Positions 27,129 through 40,600 of a stretch of 64,000 nt of DNA are shown here, in pieces. Within the stretch, counting starts at the first letter, position 1. Each line of letters starts with the position of its first letter. Source of the DNA: Elysia chlorotica (Eukaryota; Mollusca; Gastropoda; Plakobranchidae). Both the position numbers and the translations under genes were made by a program. Where the stretch lies: assembly GCA_003991915.1 (NCBI GenBank), contig RQTK01000052.1, positions 272,212-336,211 of the forward strand, in the 5' to 3' direction. Below the pieces are notes generated by a model. It was not told the origin of the DNA and made no database searches. It saw nothing but the letters and a program-made list of their open reading frames with translations.

Positions 27129-30100
27129 ACAGGAACTGAGTGGGAGCTCGCACGACGATCATCGGACACAATGAGGCAACGTGCATTGTAGTAGATTGTG
27201 AAATTACTAACGCTAAGTCTCTTTTTGATTAAGTAAATAAGTCATATTTTGAAATAAATTCTTGCTAAGAACAGATACGTAGGCGAAAATTCATATTTTA
27301 AAATCAACTATCTATTTAATGCAGTTTTATGTCAATCACTTGTGACTGCAATTTGTGTAGATAATGTGCAAGAAAATTGTAACGGTACTGGATATTGTTA
27401 AATTCATTCTAAAAACAACAACCCACATTTCCTCCTTTATTAAAAGTTGTCGTGACAGATGTTCGAGCTCGCCTTCTCCCTTCATAAACGCAGGCCTGTC
27501 TTTATGTGTTGTGACCCTTTTACTTTCAGAATATTCTTTATACCCAAATACTTAAAGGGGTAATGCAGCAGTCATATAAACTTTGGGGGTATCGAAAAAT
27601 GAATGATAGACACTTTTTAAATAGTTTCAAGCCTTTTGTGCATTTCTTCATTCTTGGGAAAATATGGAAATTAAAATACAGTTTAAGTAAAGAATGAACA
27701 TTTTCTATAAGCTCATAAATTATTGGGGATTTACCTGCAGCTACCCTTAAGTATTTGGTATTTTTCTCTCTTAAACTTTCCTTTTCATAACATACGTCTG
27801 TCTAGCTAATCAGATACTTATTCACGAAAGTATGCTTAACTGATTTTGATGTGGATGATGGTGACAATGTGCAATTTTTTCGCTGTTTTTATAATCATAA
27901 TTTATTATTTGGTTTTCGGTGGTGCCAAATTTTATGTGAACGACGGGAGTCGAGCAAATGCTCCAGGAATATTTATAAACTTTTGACTTTTCTCTTGTTT
28001 AAAATGGTGGTTGAGGGGATCAACGTTCACTGTATATTTAAAAAGAATACTGTGTTTTTCCCAATATAAAAAAAGAAACCAAAGTGTCATAACGGGAAAA
28101 TATTAATTACATGAAAAATCTGACATCGTTGAATTATTATTTTGACCATTCTGTTTGTTATATTATGCCTGAGTGATTTATTTCCACTCAAAATGCAACC
28201 AAATTCATAAAGTTTTCATTAAGATTTTTATTCAAAGGTAAGGACAGTTACGAATGTTAATATTGATTTTTTTTTATTTCTTAGATGCCATTATACCATT
28301 CCACAAGCTTTCTTCCACATCATGTGCCTTGACTGAAGGTCTAATTTTCTGTATTTTTGCTTTTACCAACGTGTATTTTCTTTGTTTGTTGTGAATTTTC
28401 GCGTATATTTTCTTTTTAATTTCATCCAAGATTCATAACGTATATGTATTGAAAATTACTATGCTGTTTCAAACTCGAAATTTAGATTTAAACCATTTTT
28501 TCCTCCTCTAAATTGTTTTCATATCAAGCGCTTTTCAAGCTGTTAAGGGATCGTTTCATGGAAGTATGCAAAATTAATTTTGATATTGATGACGGTAAAT
28601 ACCAGAACTTTTCTAAATGCGTTTAATTTTTAAAATCTTAAAACGATGTAGGGAGCTAAAAGATTACGGTTGTGACTAGTAATTAGCATTTTTATATTTG
28701 GTTAAAGAGGGTATAGGAAATATTTTGGAGTTTAATCATTTAATGATACTATATTGAATAGTCGATAAAAACATGGAAAAGACAAATTTGTCCATCCTTT
28801 ACAGACCTGACCACATTAATATTTTAGAAGATAAAGACAATTTTCATGCCTTAAAGATCTTAGACGAACTTTATACATCAAGGGTAGAATGCACAAACAA
28901 GGAGTAGCTTACGTCTCTTAGTGACAATATAAGAATAAAAAGGCTTACTTACGACCAGTCTACTAAACTGTAAACATGACGTTCGAAAGCATCCCCTACA
29001 TCAAATTTTCATTCAAATTAATATAACTACATGTATGTGCATTTGGAACTCGGCATTTAATTTTCAAAATACGCCTTTTTCCTCTAAATGTTTCTTTCGC
29101 TTCATATCATTTCATAAACCAGAATATATTTTTATGAACATACGCATAATATTTTTACATGTGACAAATGGCTTTATCTAGGTGCAATTTTTTTTGTATG
29201 TATTTTAATTTCAATTTGCGGTGCTGAGAAACTCATTGTGGAGAAGTTGATAAGAAAACAGGAAGACTCTTTTGAGTTGGATTTGATATTTACCGTATAC
29301 TTAAGATTTTATCAAACCTTATTTTAAACCTTGAATTTATTTTTAAACGTCTGAAAAGAAGCAATTATTTTGGATTTTCAAGCGAAACTTTATAATATCG
29401 AATAATTCCATAACATTCTATATCCAAAATATTTCTTGCGTAACATATTACATGACTTACCTGCTTAATTCCATGCAGCATCAAAGTGATAGGGTATTTT
29501 GAACATTTAATTTTAATTTAAGGGAAACCACAACAGTACTATGATAATAATAAGAATATACATTTCTCCTCATCTCGATGTTCCATTCCAAAAGCATGCC
29601 TTCTGTGCCTTATTGTTTGAACTCACTACATTCAGGTGTTCGAGATACTCTTTTCTTAACAAACGTATATTTTTTTTTAAATTATATTTTACGTCCGTTT
29701 CAATTTATTTTACTGCATTTTTTTTAACCTATTCCAACAGAATGCTTAGTAAAAGTAAAAATGCTTTTGTCGTTAACTCAGTATCGTGCTTGAAGCATAC
29801 TATGTTACATTTTTTTTCTTTTCTTTTGTGTGGTTTACCGGAGGCTTTTTAATGATCGTATTTATACTTTATGCCTGTCGTGGATGGTGACTAAGTGTAA
29901 TTTGATAGCATTTTCTCTTTTAAACTGTTCTTGTTAGAACTATTTTAAATGTATGGTGTTTCCCAATGAACTGGACAATTTTCTACGCAAAATGTTTTGA
30001 ACGAGCGACAATAACATTCTATTAGGGTTGAGTCTTACCTTTTTCTGACGGGTTTCTAAGACATACAAATTAGGGTGTTGTTTCTTTTTAGGTCTAATTT

Positions 30101-31320
30101 CTAAAAAGAAACGCTTACTATTTAGTATCTCAATTTTATTGTTCTCGGAGAGTAATAGTAAACTATTTTTTTTTCAAAGCTAGGGACACCAAAATGACTT
30201 GCATAAATTATATAGACCAATTTTTTTATTTCCTGTCTGTAAACGTATCCGTTATGACTTTTCTACCTTGATGAAAGTTGATGTTCGGACCTTTTTTCAC
30301 TTTTTTTCAGGTTCGGGCCTTTTTTCACCTTTTTCATAAGTATATTTTTCTTTCGGAGCATTGAAATATTTTTTTGGTTTTAATTGCATTTTGCCTAAAA
30401 TTTATACCAACACTTGTAAACATGCTACGATTTTATGAAGCCCAAATATCATTTAGACAGATGACTGACTGGAGAAAGGCCCATAAATTATTTTGTCAGA
30501 CGATATGAGTCTCTTTCGTAAACTATTCTGATGGAACACTCCATCCGCAACACATTTTGAACTCTTAATTATCTTAACAAGTTATTATATATTTTGTTAA
30601 TAAGAGCACATGAGCCAGTAATTTTTAAATATTTCATGCGCTCCAATTTTTATATTTGGCAATTTTTTTTAGAAATGGATAGGCTTTAGTAATAATAAAA
30701 AAAAAAGTACATGTACATTATTGTCTACTCACCACCTCACTGAAAATCATATCCTCATAGTCTCTTTCTCCCAGCATCGACACAAGTTTATAGTCAAGTT
30801 TGTCTAATGACCACTTCATTTCATGATCGTACGCATTATCTTTTCTATTTTATGAACATTGGTGACTAGGCGAATTTTATTCTGTTTGTAATTTCTTTGC
30901 TTTAATGTTGTCAACCCTTTCTATTTGTGGATGATGTAATAAATACCCCAGGCCTGCTCATTAGCTTTTCATGTTTTGTGTTTTCAAGATCTTAAGAAAA
31001 TACATTTATTATAGAAGCGGGACATAGGAAACTGATTTCTATATAACCCAGGAAAGGATTGTTCCGGTGCATTTTTTTCTTCTAAAAACTATCTAGCCTA
31101 TGCTTTTTCTTGGACAAACTACACTCGACAAAATGAAATGCATTAACTTTTGATAATGAAAATTTGCACCTGAAAAATCACTTTAATAAATCGATAAATA
31201 TTTGTTTCATTTGCCTTTTTCAAAACAAGTAATCCAAGGCATGTTTTGCAAAACGTTAGTAGATAAAATGAGACCAAACTAGTTCAAAAGCCTAGGGGGC
31301 AGAGAGAAACATCGCTAAAG
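27129..31320. repeat. AT-rich intergenic DNA with a degenerate long-period repeat
   Basis: No supported gene. A motif of the type TATGAACATACGCATAAT, then GATGGTGACTAGGTGCAATT, recurs in diverged form near 27826, 28555, 29133, 29850 and 30820 (spacing about 0.6-1.0 kb). A second motif, CCTCTAAATTGTTTTCATAT, recurs with it. This suggests an old tandem array. ORFs here are short and lack splice context. Confidence 0.45.
27253..27258 (+). promoter_or_regulatory. Poly(A) signal of the kinase-fold gene
   Basis: AATAAA 125 bases after the stop codon at 27128. Confidence 0.5.
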
Positions 31321-31327
31321 AAATCGC

Positions 31328-31400
31328 GAGCAAGGTGGCTCATTCGAAAAAGAGCGCGCTTTCAAATCAGAAGGTCGTATATTAAAAGCCCGACGGGCAG
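31328..31400 (+). repeat. tRNA-like/SINE head fragment
   Basis: AAGGTGGCTCATTCGAAAAA, then AATCAGAAGGTCGTATATTA, recall a box A/box B head. It is too degenerate for certainty. Confidence 0.3.
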
Positions 31401-31879
31401 GTCATGGTTGTCCATAGATATATAACTTAGTTATACAAATATATGTGGTTGTCTGATGTATCCAATTCTTGATTCCTACATACCGCACATTAAGTTGTGC
31501 AAAGTTGGCATTCGTTACACACTCTAAACGCAAAAGAACAATCTTGATATACGTTAATATCAAAATGAAATCGAAAGATTTGCATAGTCTTTATGTAAAG
31601 GCTAAGGATATATTAATTTATTTTAATAGAGAGAGAAACACTTTAACTTCTGAAAGTCACTTTACAACATAGAACATGGTTCTGTTGTAATTTTACCCCC
31701 ATACTCTATTTTAGTATGTCGCAGTAAGCATGCCATGTTCTGAGGTTCTACTTGGGTCATTCAGTTTAGGGATCAATACTGATCAAAACAACTCTGTTTA
31801 CTGGAATCTAGAATTTAAAAGTAATGCCATNGGAACTTTCCAGTTACACTTGAGACACAATGTAATCTATAATATTATC

Positions 31880-32600
31880 TGACATCTGAATCTGAATCTG
31901 AAAAGTAGTTCCTAAATGCCCATCAGGGCCAACACAGGAACGGGGCAAGTGCGTCACGGCTGGGTTGCGGAGAACCGGTTCTTAAAGTCGGAGGCAGAAC
32001 CGGCCATAATTGTGCTGTCGGGTAGATTGTTCCACTCCGGTATGGTGCGCAGTATGAGGGAATTTGTGTAGGGTGATTTTCGTGATCGAGGTCTCAAAAT
32101 TTGGAAACTGTTTTTCCTCGATGGCCGCGGGTTTGGGATGATGCCTACCTCCGTATGTTCAATGCCAACTTGATGGAAGTAGATTTTGTAGAGCAGTGTT
32201 AGTCGTAGAATCATCCTCCTGTCTCCAAGGCCTGACCACCCGAGATCCTGTAGTAGGCCGGTGACGCTGGTATGTGGCGAGTATGCCGACTTAGCCCACC
32301 TGGCCGCTTTCCTCTGAATGGCTTCGATTTTGTTTGTGTCCTTAATTTTATAGGGATCCCAGATGGGGGCCGCATATTCAAGGCCCGAGCGCACTAATGA
32401 CGTGTAAGCCAGGCTCTTGGAAGGAGTTGGGGCTCCCCTTAGGTTCCGTCTGAGAAAGCCTAGCTTTTGGTTTCCTTTCTTGGTGACGTAGTCCACATGA
32501 GGGGTCCAGGACAGATCATTTGAAATCCAAACACCAAGGTATTTTACAGTGTCTACCTCTGCAAGGATTTGGTCATGGTTATAGTTTCCAAATTAGGAGA
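31880..32600 (-). mobile_element. LINE (non-LTR) 3' fragment, end of reverse transcriptase ORF
   Basis: An open minus-strand frame from about 32580 to 31954 encodes the last ~200 residues of a non-LTR retrotransposon ORF2. It includes VKYLGVWISNDLSWTPHV, LAYTSLVRSGLEYAAPIWDP, IEAIQRKAARW and the VTGLLQDLGW block typical of jockey/CR1-type elements. An upstream in-frame TAA near 32600 marks 5' truncation or decay. After the stop comes a short 3' UTR ending in CAGATTCAGATTCAGATG, the simple-repeat tail of such elements. The YxDD catalytic region is absent, so the copy is dead. Confidence 0.85.
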
Positions 32601-34691
32601 TTGGTCATTTTAATCTCTAGATGCAGTACACTGATTTGTCACTGCAAAAGTTTACATTTTCTATTGCAATCCCTATCAATGTTGCTACCAATACTGAGTT
32701 ACAATTTGGCTGCGCGACTTCAGAAACAAAACACCTTCCACTGGAGTGAGCGGTATAATTGTAAAGAGGACCCGCCGGATTTTAAACGCTTAGATCTTCC
32801 TCAACATTAAATTACTGCAAAGAAATCGGATCGAAAACTCCTGTTTCTGACTGCTTACAACTGCATTGATCAACTGACGGCTGATCAGTGAACTGTTTAC
32901 TACAGTTACGCTAAAGTATTAGATCTAGACCTAGATCTAGATCTAGAATGAGTTAAAATCGAGAAATCTACAGGTTTTACAACTTTTTTGTTTTAGTGGC
33001 CAATAAAGTGAAGTGTTAACTAGAATCTAGATTAGATCTAGATCTAGTTATCAATACTACAGTTTTTGTTACTTTCTTGTGGCCAACAAAACTAGAGCAT
33101 ACAGAACAGACTCTAGCCTACTAGGGATAGATAACACAAACATGAAGTAGCTTAGCCTACGTCTCGCCTTAAGCCTTCTTATTCTTATTTTGTTACGGCG
33201 AGATTTAAGCTAGATATAAATTCTATGTCTTCTTTTTGCATTCTACCATAGATCTAACTCTATATATCTAGATTTTCTACTTTACTTTTAGGGTAGAATG
33301 CACAAACATGACGTAGCCCACGCCTCGCCAAGCCTTCTTATATAGATCTATGACGAGATGTAAACTACCTATTGTTTGTGCATTCTACCCCTAGTGTTTT
33401 TGCCCTATCCAAATGCACTAGATTCTAATATCTAGATCTATAGATCTATCATCTATTGTTTTTATTAAACAAACTTAAATTGAACGCTGTCTATGGCAAT
33501 GATTCTAAGACCTAGATCCAGGACCCTAAATTAAGAGATCTTAGCTTTATTCGACTGTTACTAGTGTCAGACCAAATAATTTGATTTGAACAAAAAAGCT
33601 CATATCTAGATCTAGATCTATTTTATCACTTACTATAATGTGCATTAGCAACATTTGGCAGAAAAGAGAACATGTAGATTCTAGTGCATGCAGCAAAATT
33701 TGGACAAAACTTCTTACATTAGAAAGCCGCAGTTTCTAGCGTGTGCATATATTCATTATTATATTTCTATCGCTTCAAAGGTAACAACGCAGAATCTAGA
33801 TAATGTTGCAAATTAGATGTTCATAATCATAAACATGAAGTCTCTACAAAGAATTCCTTATACATGTATTCCGATATTTGACACTTGTACTGTAGAAACG
33901 TTGCCTTTCTGTCAAAATCAACTACTGTACCTACTATTCTTCCTAGAAAAATGTCTCCCAGAGGATTTGCTTTTAAAACCACTTGAATGCAATGACGACA
34001 AGTTCATCCTTTACCATTGCACTGAAATGACGAATTGGTCCTCTATTTGAAGAACTTTTGATATTTAATGGTGAGATTGCCAAATTTTGACAAGTTTCGT
34101 GTTAGTTGTTTTCATAAGAGAGATTGATTTTCTTTTTTTACTTTATGATATTGGAAGCTCCAATAAATGCAGATTGTTATTTTCATGTTAATTTAGATGA
34201 CATTAAAAGACATAAGGTTCTGAAGTATCGTCTACATGTGTTTATAGATAAAACTGTCCATCGTATTTGATGGACAAGGTAATATTTTTAGAACTCTTTA
34301 CCTGTTTTATGCACCAATTTGACATTGAAATAGCCGAAATCCAAAAAAAAAGGGGTCTTAAAAGAATAAAGGCGTTCCCTAGCGCAACATTGGTAGGGAA
34401 GAAGATGGTAACATTTGCGTTTATAATTCTCGCAAAAAAACATTTCAGATCATTTTTTTAGTGGGCCACGTTCACATCTCAACGCATAAAAATGCGTCTA
34501 AAAACATAAACTTGACCATTATACATCTGATTATTAATACAACAAAAATTGCTAACTTCTCTCCTGCAAAAACGAGTCCATGCCTAGATGGATAATTGTG
34601 GATTATCAATTTATAAGTGATTAGCAGAGACATCAATCTATGCACCATCATTTATAAAGACTTTCTGATCTCACAGAACTACAGAACAACT
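32601..34691. other. Intergenic region with MITEs and AGATCT-type clusters
   Basis: No coding exon is supported. It contains palindromic AGATCT/TCTAGA runs (32916-32948, 33025-33050, 33230-33275, 33415-33450, 33600-33622), a clear MITE at 33292-33390 and a decayed relative at about 33110-33250. Confidence 0.5.
33292..33390. mobile_element. 99-bp MITE-like element with 18-bp terminal inverted repeats
   Basis: The ends GGGTAGAATGCACAAACA and TGTTTGTGCATTCTACCC are perfect inverted repeats. The interior is non-coding. A single left end with the same sequence occurs at 28882, and a decayed copy ending TTTGCATTCTACC lies at about 33235-33247. Confidence 0.75.
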
Positions 34692-37600
34692 ATGTCAGAG
34701 TCAACTAAAGCTGTAAAAGATAAAACTGCAACGATTTTTATTGTGCCAGTCAAGTTTCAGAAGAAACGATTGGAAGATATAAAAAATTCGCTCTTGAGGA
34801 AAGGTCTCCAATATGCCAACACTTTAAGGTAGATATATAGGTCTAAGCTAAGTTTGTCAGTGTTTGGTAATTACAGCTGTTTATAAATGGACAAAATAAG
34901 ATGATGATTGTTGATCTTTTAGTTTGAAGGTATTTGTAGTTATAAATCAAGCACTTCAAAGAGTGTCAATCCAGAGGAAAGTTATTTTGACAACTAAACT
35001 CTCATATTATCTCAATTTGTTAATGAATGCTAACCCTTTAATAATAATTAAAAAAAAAAAACACAGCTTAAAAGCGAGACGTTTTGGAGAGAAAAGGACC
35101 TCTATTTTTCTTTTTTTGTTCTAACTTGCTTTCTTTGTTTGCATCTTGAATTAATCCTCATATTTTTAATGTGATGGTAATAGTCAATTACTTTTGAGAA
35201 TTTTTATAAATAATTTTTAAACTTTTCTTTTTATTTAGTCCTGAGGTAACCCATGTTGTCTCTGAATGTGAATCCCTGGGTCAAGTTGAGAAATATTTTG
35301 CCAGAAGTGGGCAGAAAATACCAGATGCTGCCGCTGTGGTGTCTACACAGTGGTTGATTGATTGTCTCAAGGCTTCTAGGATAGTGGAAATCAAAAGCTC
35401 ACAACTTATCAAAGAAGTGAGAAAACCATTTATGTCTTTAAGATTAACATTGTTAATTATTCTAATTTTTTTTCTATTTAAGTTTTTAAAAGTTTAGCAA
35501 TTTTTTTTTTATTACCTAGAATAGACTAATGGTGCTTTCGTATTATTTAGACTTTGACCTCAACCAAATAACACACTGGTAATGGTAGAAGGACAGTTTC
35601 AATTATTTTAAAGTTCATCCATTGACCAAATATAATTATATATATTGATAGATTATAAACACACATCATATACTTGCAATTCTTTTAAAATTGTATGTAA
35701 TTTTATCTAACGGATGTCACTTTTATAAAGTATATGGGTCATATTACCATAATTATCGCTTTTTTTTTTCAAAAAAGAATCAATGATTTAGAATGCTTTT
35801 AGGCTCACTAGAAGCAGCATCAAAGCAGCACTTTGTAACAGTTATATCCGTTAGTTCTGGACCTTCCACATTGCAACGCACAAAGTGTAAAAATGAATCA
35901 TTGTTCTTACTGCGATTTTCTATACTTTCAATAGAGGAAAGACCAAATTTAAGGATTTAAGTTACTTTTAAAATTTAGTTGTTTTGTCAGGTTTCCACCA
36001 ACAATTTTTAGGAACGACTCAATAAATAATGATCTTTGTGTCTCCTTATAACAACCGTTCTAATAAGGAAACTATCAAACTGAACTTTAGTTTCTGGTAC
36101 TTCCAAACTTGTGCTTCCGTTACCTTGGCAAAGCTATATTAGTAATTTATGATCTCATGAATGTCTGTCTCTGTTCTATTCTTTCTACAGGTTGAGGTTT
36201 CAGGAAAGGCACAGGTTACAGTTCCAGAAGGAAATGAATTCAATGGAACTTTTCCAGAGTGGGCTTGTCAAAGAAAAGCGAAATTAGAGCATCTAAACAA
36301 GAAATTAACTGTATGTGAAGGCAAAGTATAGTGAGAGTTAATACTAAAGTGTTTATGAGACGAAATTAAGGGCTAAAAAAGAAGAACAAATAATCCTCAA
36401 ATAAATAAATACAACAGATCCTTATCTGTTTATTATGAAAATGACCTATTGAGAAAAGAACAAGTCTCTTTTCTTTTCTAATTTTCAAATTTGAAAACAT
36501 TGCTGGGAAGCCAAAACCTTTACTAGGTATATTAATGGTCTTAATGAGTTACATATTGTCTTTTCCAAATCCAGATTTTAGAATAATGCATCCTCTACTT
36601 CTAAGCATCCGCATGTTAATTTTTGTTTCAAGTAAAATATTATCAAGATTTTGTTGAAAAGCATCGAACACTGAAATAGGATTAAGAAAAAGGGATAAAA
36701 AGAGCCAAGATATTTTCAATTCTGTCCATTAGCAGTTAGTAACCCTAGTTTTATAGCACTGATAGTACACACAATGGCAGGACAGAATGTTCACATTTTT
36801 GTGTGCTATTGATGACATACTGCATGATACACTTGATAATACAAATAATTTCTGTAGTCTGCAGTCGAAGTTTTACAAGAGTTTGCCGAGCTGAGAGATA
36901 GTAATCAGGATTACCCAAGGGCTCTGGCGTTCCGCAGAGCATCAAGTGTCTTGAAGTCCTTACCATTCCCTGTTCAAAGTGTGGAGCAGTTGAAGGGATT
37001 CAAGGACATTGGGGAACATGTAAAAACAGTCATTTCAGTGAGTTCTCTAATTATCGATTTAAAACGTAATGTGGACTTTTGTTTTTTTTCATTTTTGTGC
37101 CTTCTACCAATTCAGTTACAATTTATGCTTTACCTAGTTTTATGTTGATGACATCAGTCACGTCCATAATGCTTGATCTTTTTCTGATACCCAATCACTG
37201 ATGAACTATAAAAAATGAGACATTGTCTTGTTTTTCTCTATTTTTAAAGTTCTGTACAGTGAGCCCTTCTATCCCTTAGCCTGTTTCATTTCATCTTGTG
37301 ACATATTTATTCTATCTTGTCATCCTTTTATCTATCAATACCCATGGCAGTTTTGTAAAGAAAATGTTCTTCAATTATTTATTTTTTTGTATCATGCAGG
37401 ATATTTTAGATCATGGATCAAGTTCGGAGGTTGATGACATAGAAAAATCAGAATGGTTTAAAAAGATGAAAGTAAGTAACTTTTTTTTTGCAAATGCTCT
37501 TACAAATTTATATGAAAAGAAACCGAAATAAAAAAAATCCAATGGCGTTCCACATGTATCAACTATCATACAAAATTTGTTATAAATTTATTTAGCCTTC

Positions 37601-40600
37601 TTTGTCAAGAATCATTTAACTTTTTCACAATTTCTGTAATAACAAATAAATCTATTTTGTCCAAAAGTACACACCCTTCCATTTTGTTTTGTTTTTGAAC
37701 AAACACCATCCTATGAATTATGAACATAATTAAAACCTTTACTAAAACTAACAGCTTTTCACCAGTGTATTTGGGGTTGGACCCTCTACAGCCAAGGTTT
37801 GGATTGAGCGTGGATGGGAAAGTCTTGAGGATGCCCAAAAAGATGGTTGCCCAAGTGGGGATTGGCGGATTGCTTGGGGTAGGTGCTTTTACAAGTTAAA
37901 ATTCGAGGTAGTAAGTTATTGTATAATAATTTTCGAAAATAAAAACTTTGCCTTGAAAATCATATGAACTTGTAGTTCCATACCAATTTTTGAATTATAC
38001 AAGTTTTTAGGGTTCAAGAATGACGGATGCTATCAATGAGCCATAGAATTAAGATTAATATGAAAAAAAGACATTTAAATGATAAAGGTTTTGCCTCTAT
38101 GACAGAACGACAACCACTTGCATGAAAGTTAAATTCTTTTCTTGAACATTATTGTTTATATGCCTCCTTTCATCAGTGCTGCCACTATTCTGTGGAAGAG
38201 ACAATTTAATTATACCAACAAGCAATCTCTTTTGTTTTTTCACTTGTCCTTGTTTTGTCCAATGTCAATGAAATTGATCAACCTCAATGTGGTATTTTGT
38301 TTATCGTTTATACGTCAAAAACCGCGATTAATAGTACATGAACTCATCTCTCTAACTTCACAACTAGTTCTCGACCATTGTCATCATTTTCAACCAAGTA
38401 ATGATTCTGCTTGCGTTTGATCTTACATGGTATTAACCATTGGATAGATCTTTCACGTTTTTATGCATTCTACTTCTAATCTGAATGTACAAACAAGGAA
38501 TGTAGATCTAATTTATCGTTTATTCGTCCGCATGCCGATCTATTTATACTCACACCAAGGCCTCCTGTCGTCATTTACAATTCTTTGATGAATCGTGTGC
38601 TCAAATATACTTTTACAAACACATAGTAATTAAATATTAGTTTATCGTTTATTTGTCAGATCCTTACCGATCTCTCAATCTTAAATGGATCCAGTCCTCT
38701 TCCCCCGCTGTCATTTGAACCTTACTGTTATTCTAATTGTTCCTAAACTATGTTTGATCTTAGTATTCTTACTTGATGTCGTTGATACTGTGAACGACCA
38801 TGCAAATCACACACTATACGTCTCTAGCATTCTTTTACATTCTATAAGTTATATAGATCTAGTTGAGACTAGGATCTAAATCGTGTTTCATAAATATGAT
38901 TCTAGAAGCTACACTGTATCTGAAATACCGGCATTTTCAAGACCGAACTCTGGATTGAATCTCGATATGGATATCAAGGAAGATATTATTCTGCGACAGG
39001 GTTGAAGAGTGTAATACCGGAGACTTGGACAATCACATTATCTCAGTCTTATAAAGCTGGGTCTATAATCACTATACAATAGTCAATTTTTCAAAATTCT
39101 GCTATATGCACTATATTATATATATCATAGTTTTTCATTATAAATAATAATGACCGATCCCCTTCTTATTGCCATTATTATACTAATTTAGCAAACACTC
39201 TTTCTTCAGACCTAGGTAACATTTAGTTACGAGAGAGATTAGCTTAATTTTAGAGTCAGACCACAGAAATTTGATTTAAGCAAAAACACTGATATAGAGT
39301 GTGTTTAACGTAATTTGGACAAAAAAAAAATCTGTTTAGCGTAAAGCAAAACTTGGGCAGAAACCTTTATGTAATAAAGAGGCAGAAACATTATATGTAG
39401 TGCATGTATATATACTCTCGTTTTTTAAATGTAGCCAATATCAACAAAATTTCAGCTGTTTTTTTCTCAGTTGAGTGGCAGCTTTGTTTCATACATTTAC
39501 TTATAACTTTACACTGATCTTATGTAATTTGAATGTTCTCTTTTTATTCAATAGAACTGTGTGTTGAAATAATATTTATGAGATGCACAAATTAGGACAG
39601 AGGTTTTTCTGAGCTGCCAAACATGAAAAATTGCTTTTTTGAAAGTTTGGAATTAAGATGCTGTCAACGATCTTATATCCACTTAAAAAATTACAGCATT
39701 CAACTTTAGGGTTACTTGGTTTGATCCTAATTCATTATGTTCTGCAACTTTATAGCATTCTGGAAATGTCTTTAAAAAAACAACTTTTAGTCATTCTATT
39801 TGAAAAAGAAAAAGCAACATGTAAAAAAAACTAAGGAAAAGAAAAAGACTTAATTTGCTCTTTTTTGCATTGCTAAATTTCATTTGATGTTTTTCTTTCA
39901 AAAGGTTTAGCTTTCTCCAAGGATCTGAATACTCCAGTTTGTCGTAGCGAGGCTATAGCTTTTAGCCGAATTGTCCAACGTGAAGCCGAACATATTTTAC
40001 CTGGTGTTATTACAACTCTTGTTGGAGGGTTTCGCAGGTGAGTGACTACAGCAGAAGATTTTCAATCTTTTTTTCCAGGTTTTTTTTACTGTCACTCTCT
40101 GCCCACCTTTTTCTTCGTCTAATGTCTTAGAAACACAATTTCTATGTAGTATAATTTGTTTAAGTTAATTTGTTGCCAGTGCCATCAACAAAGGAAACCA
40201 TAGCCATTACATTTCTCACTTTTCTTTAGAACTCTAGAAGTTTATTGAGAATTATGAAAGTTATGGTATGTCTCAATAGATGGTTTTGAAAAAGAAAAAA
40301 AGAACAACAATGAAACAATCACAATTTAGAAAAATATTGATCTTAGAAACAGATATATTTTCTATTGCTCTTCAAAGGAGTCAACAAACATTATTGTGCT
40401 GGATAACTTTAATAAACAATTTTCCCTAGGCCTGCTGAGATAAATACACTTTTTTTTTTTTATAAACAATGAGCATAGCCATTTTTCCAGCAAACCTTGT
40501 TTTAAGACAAAAAACGTGTTTTACCTGGATAATTTATTCAGCTTAAAAAACAATCATTATTCACATGATTCCATTTTTTTATATAATTTTGTTAATGCAT

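Noticed and set aside
31469..31672. 67-codon plus-strand ORF
   Set aside because: AT-rich chance ORF without splice sites or similarity.
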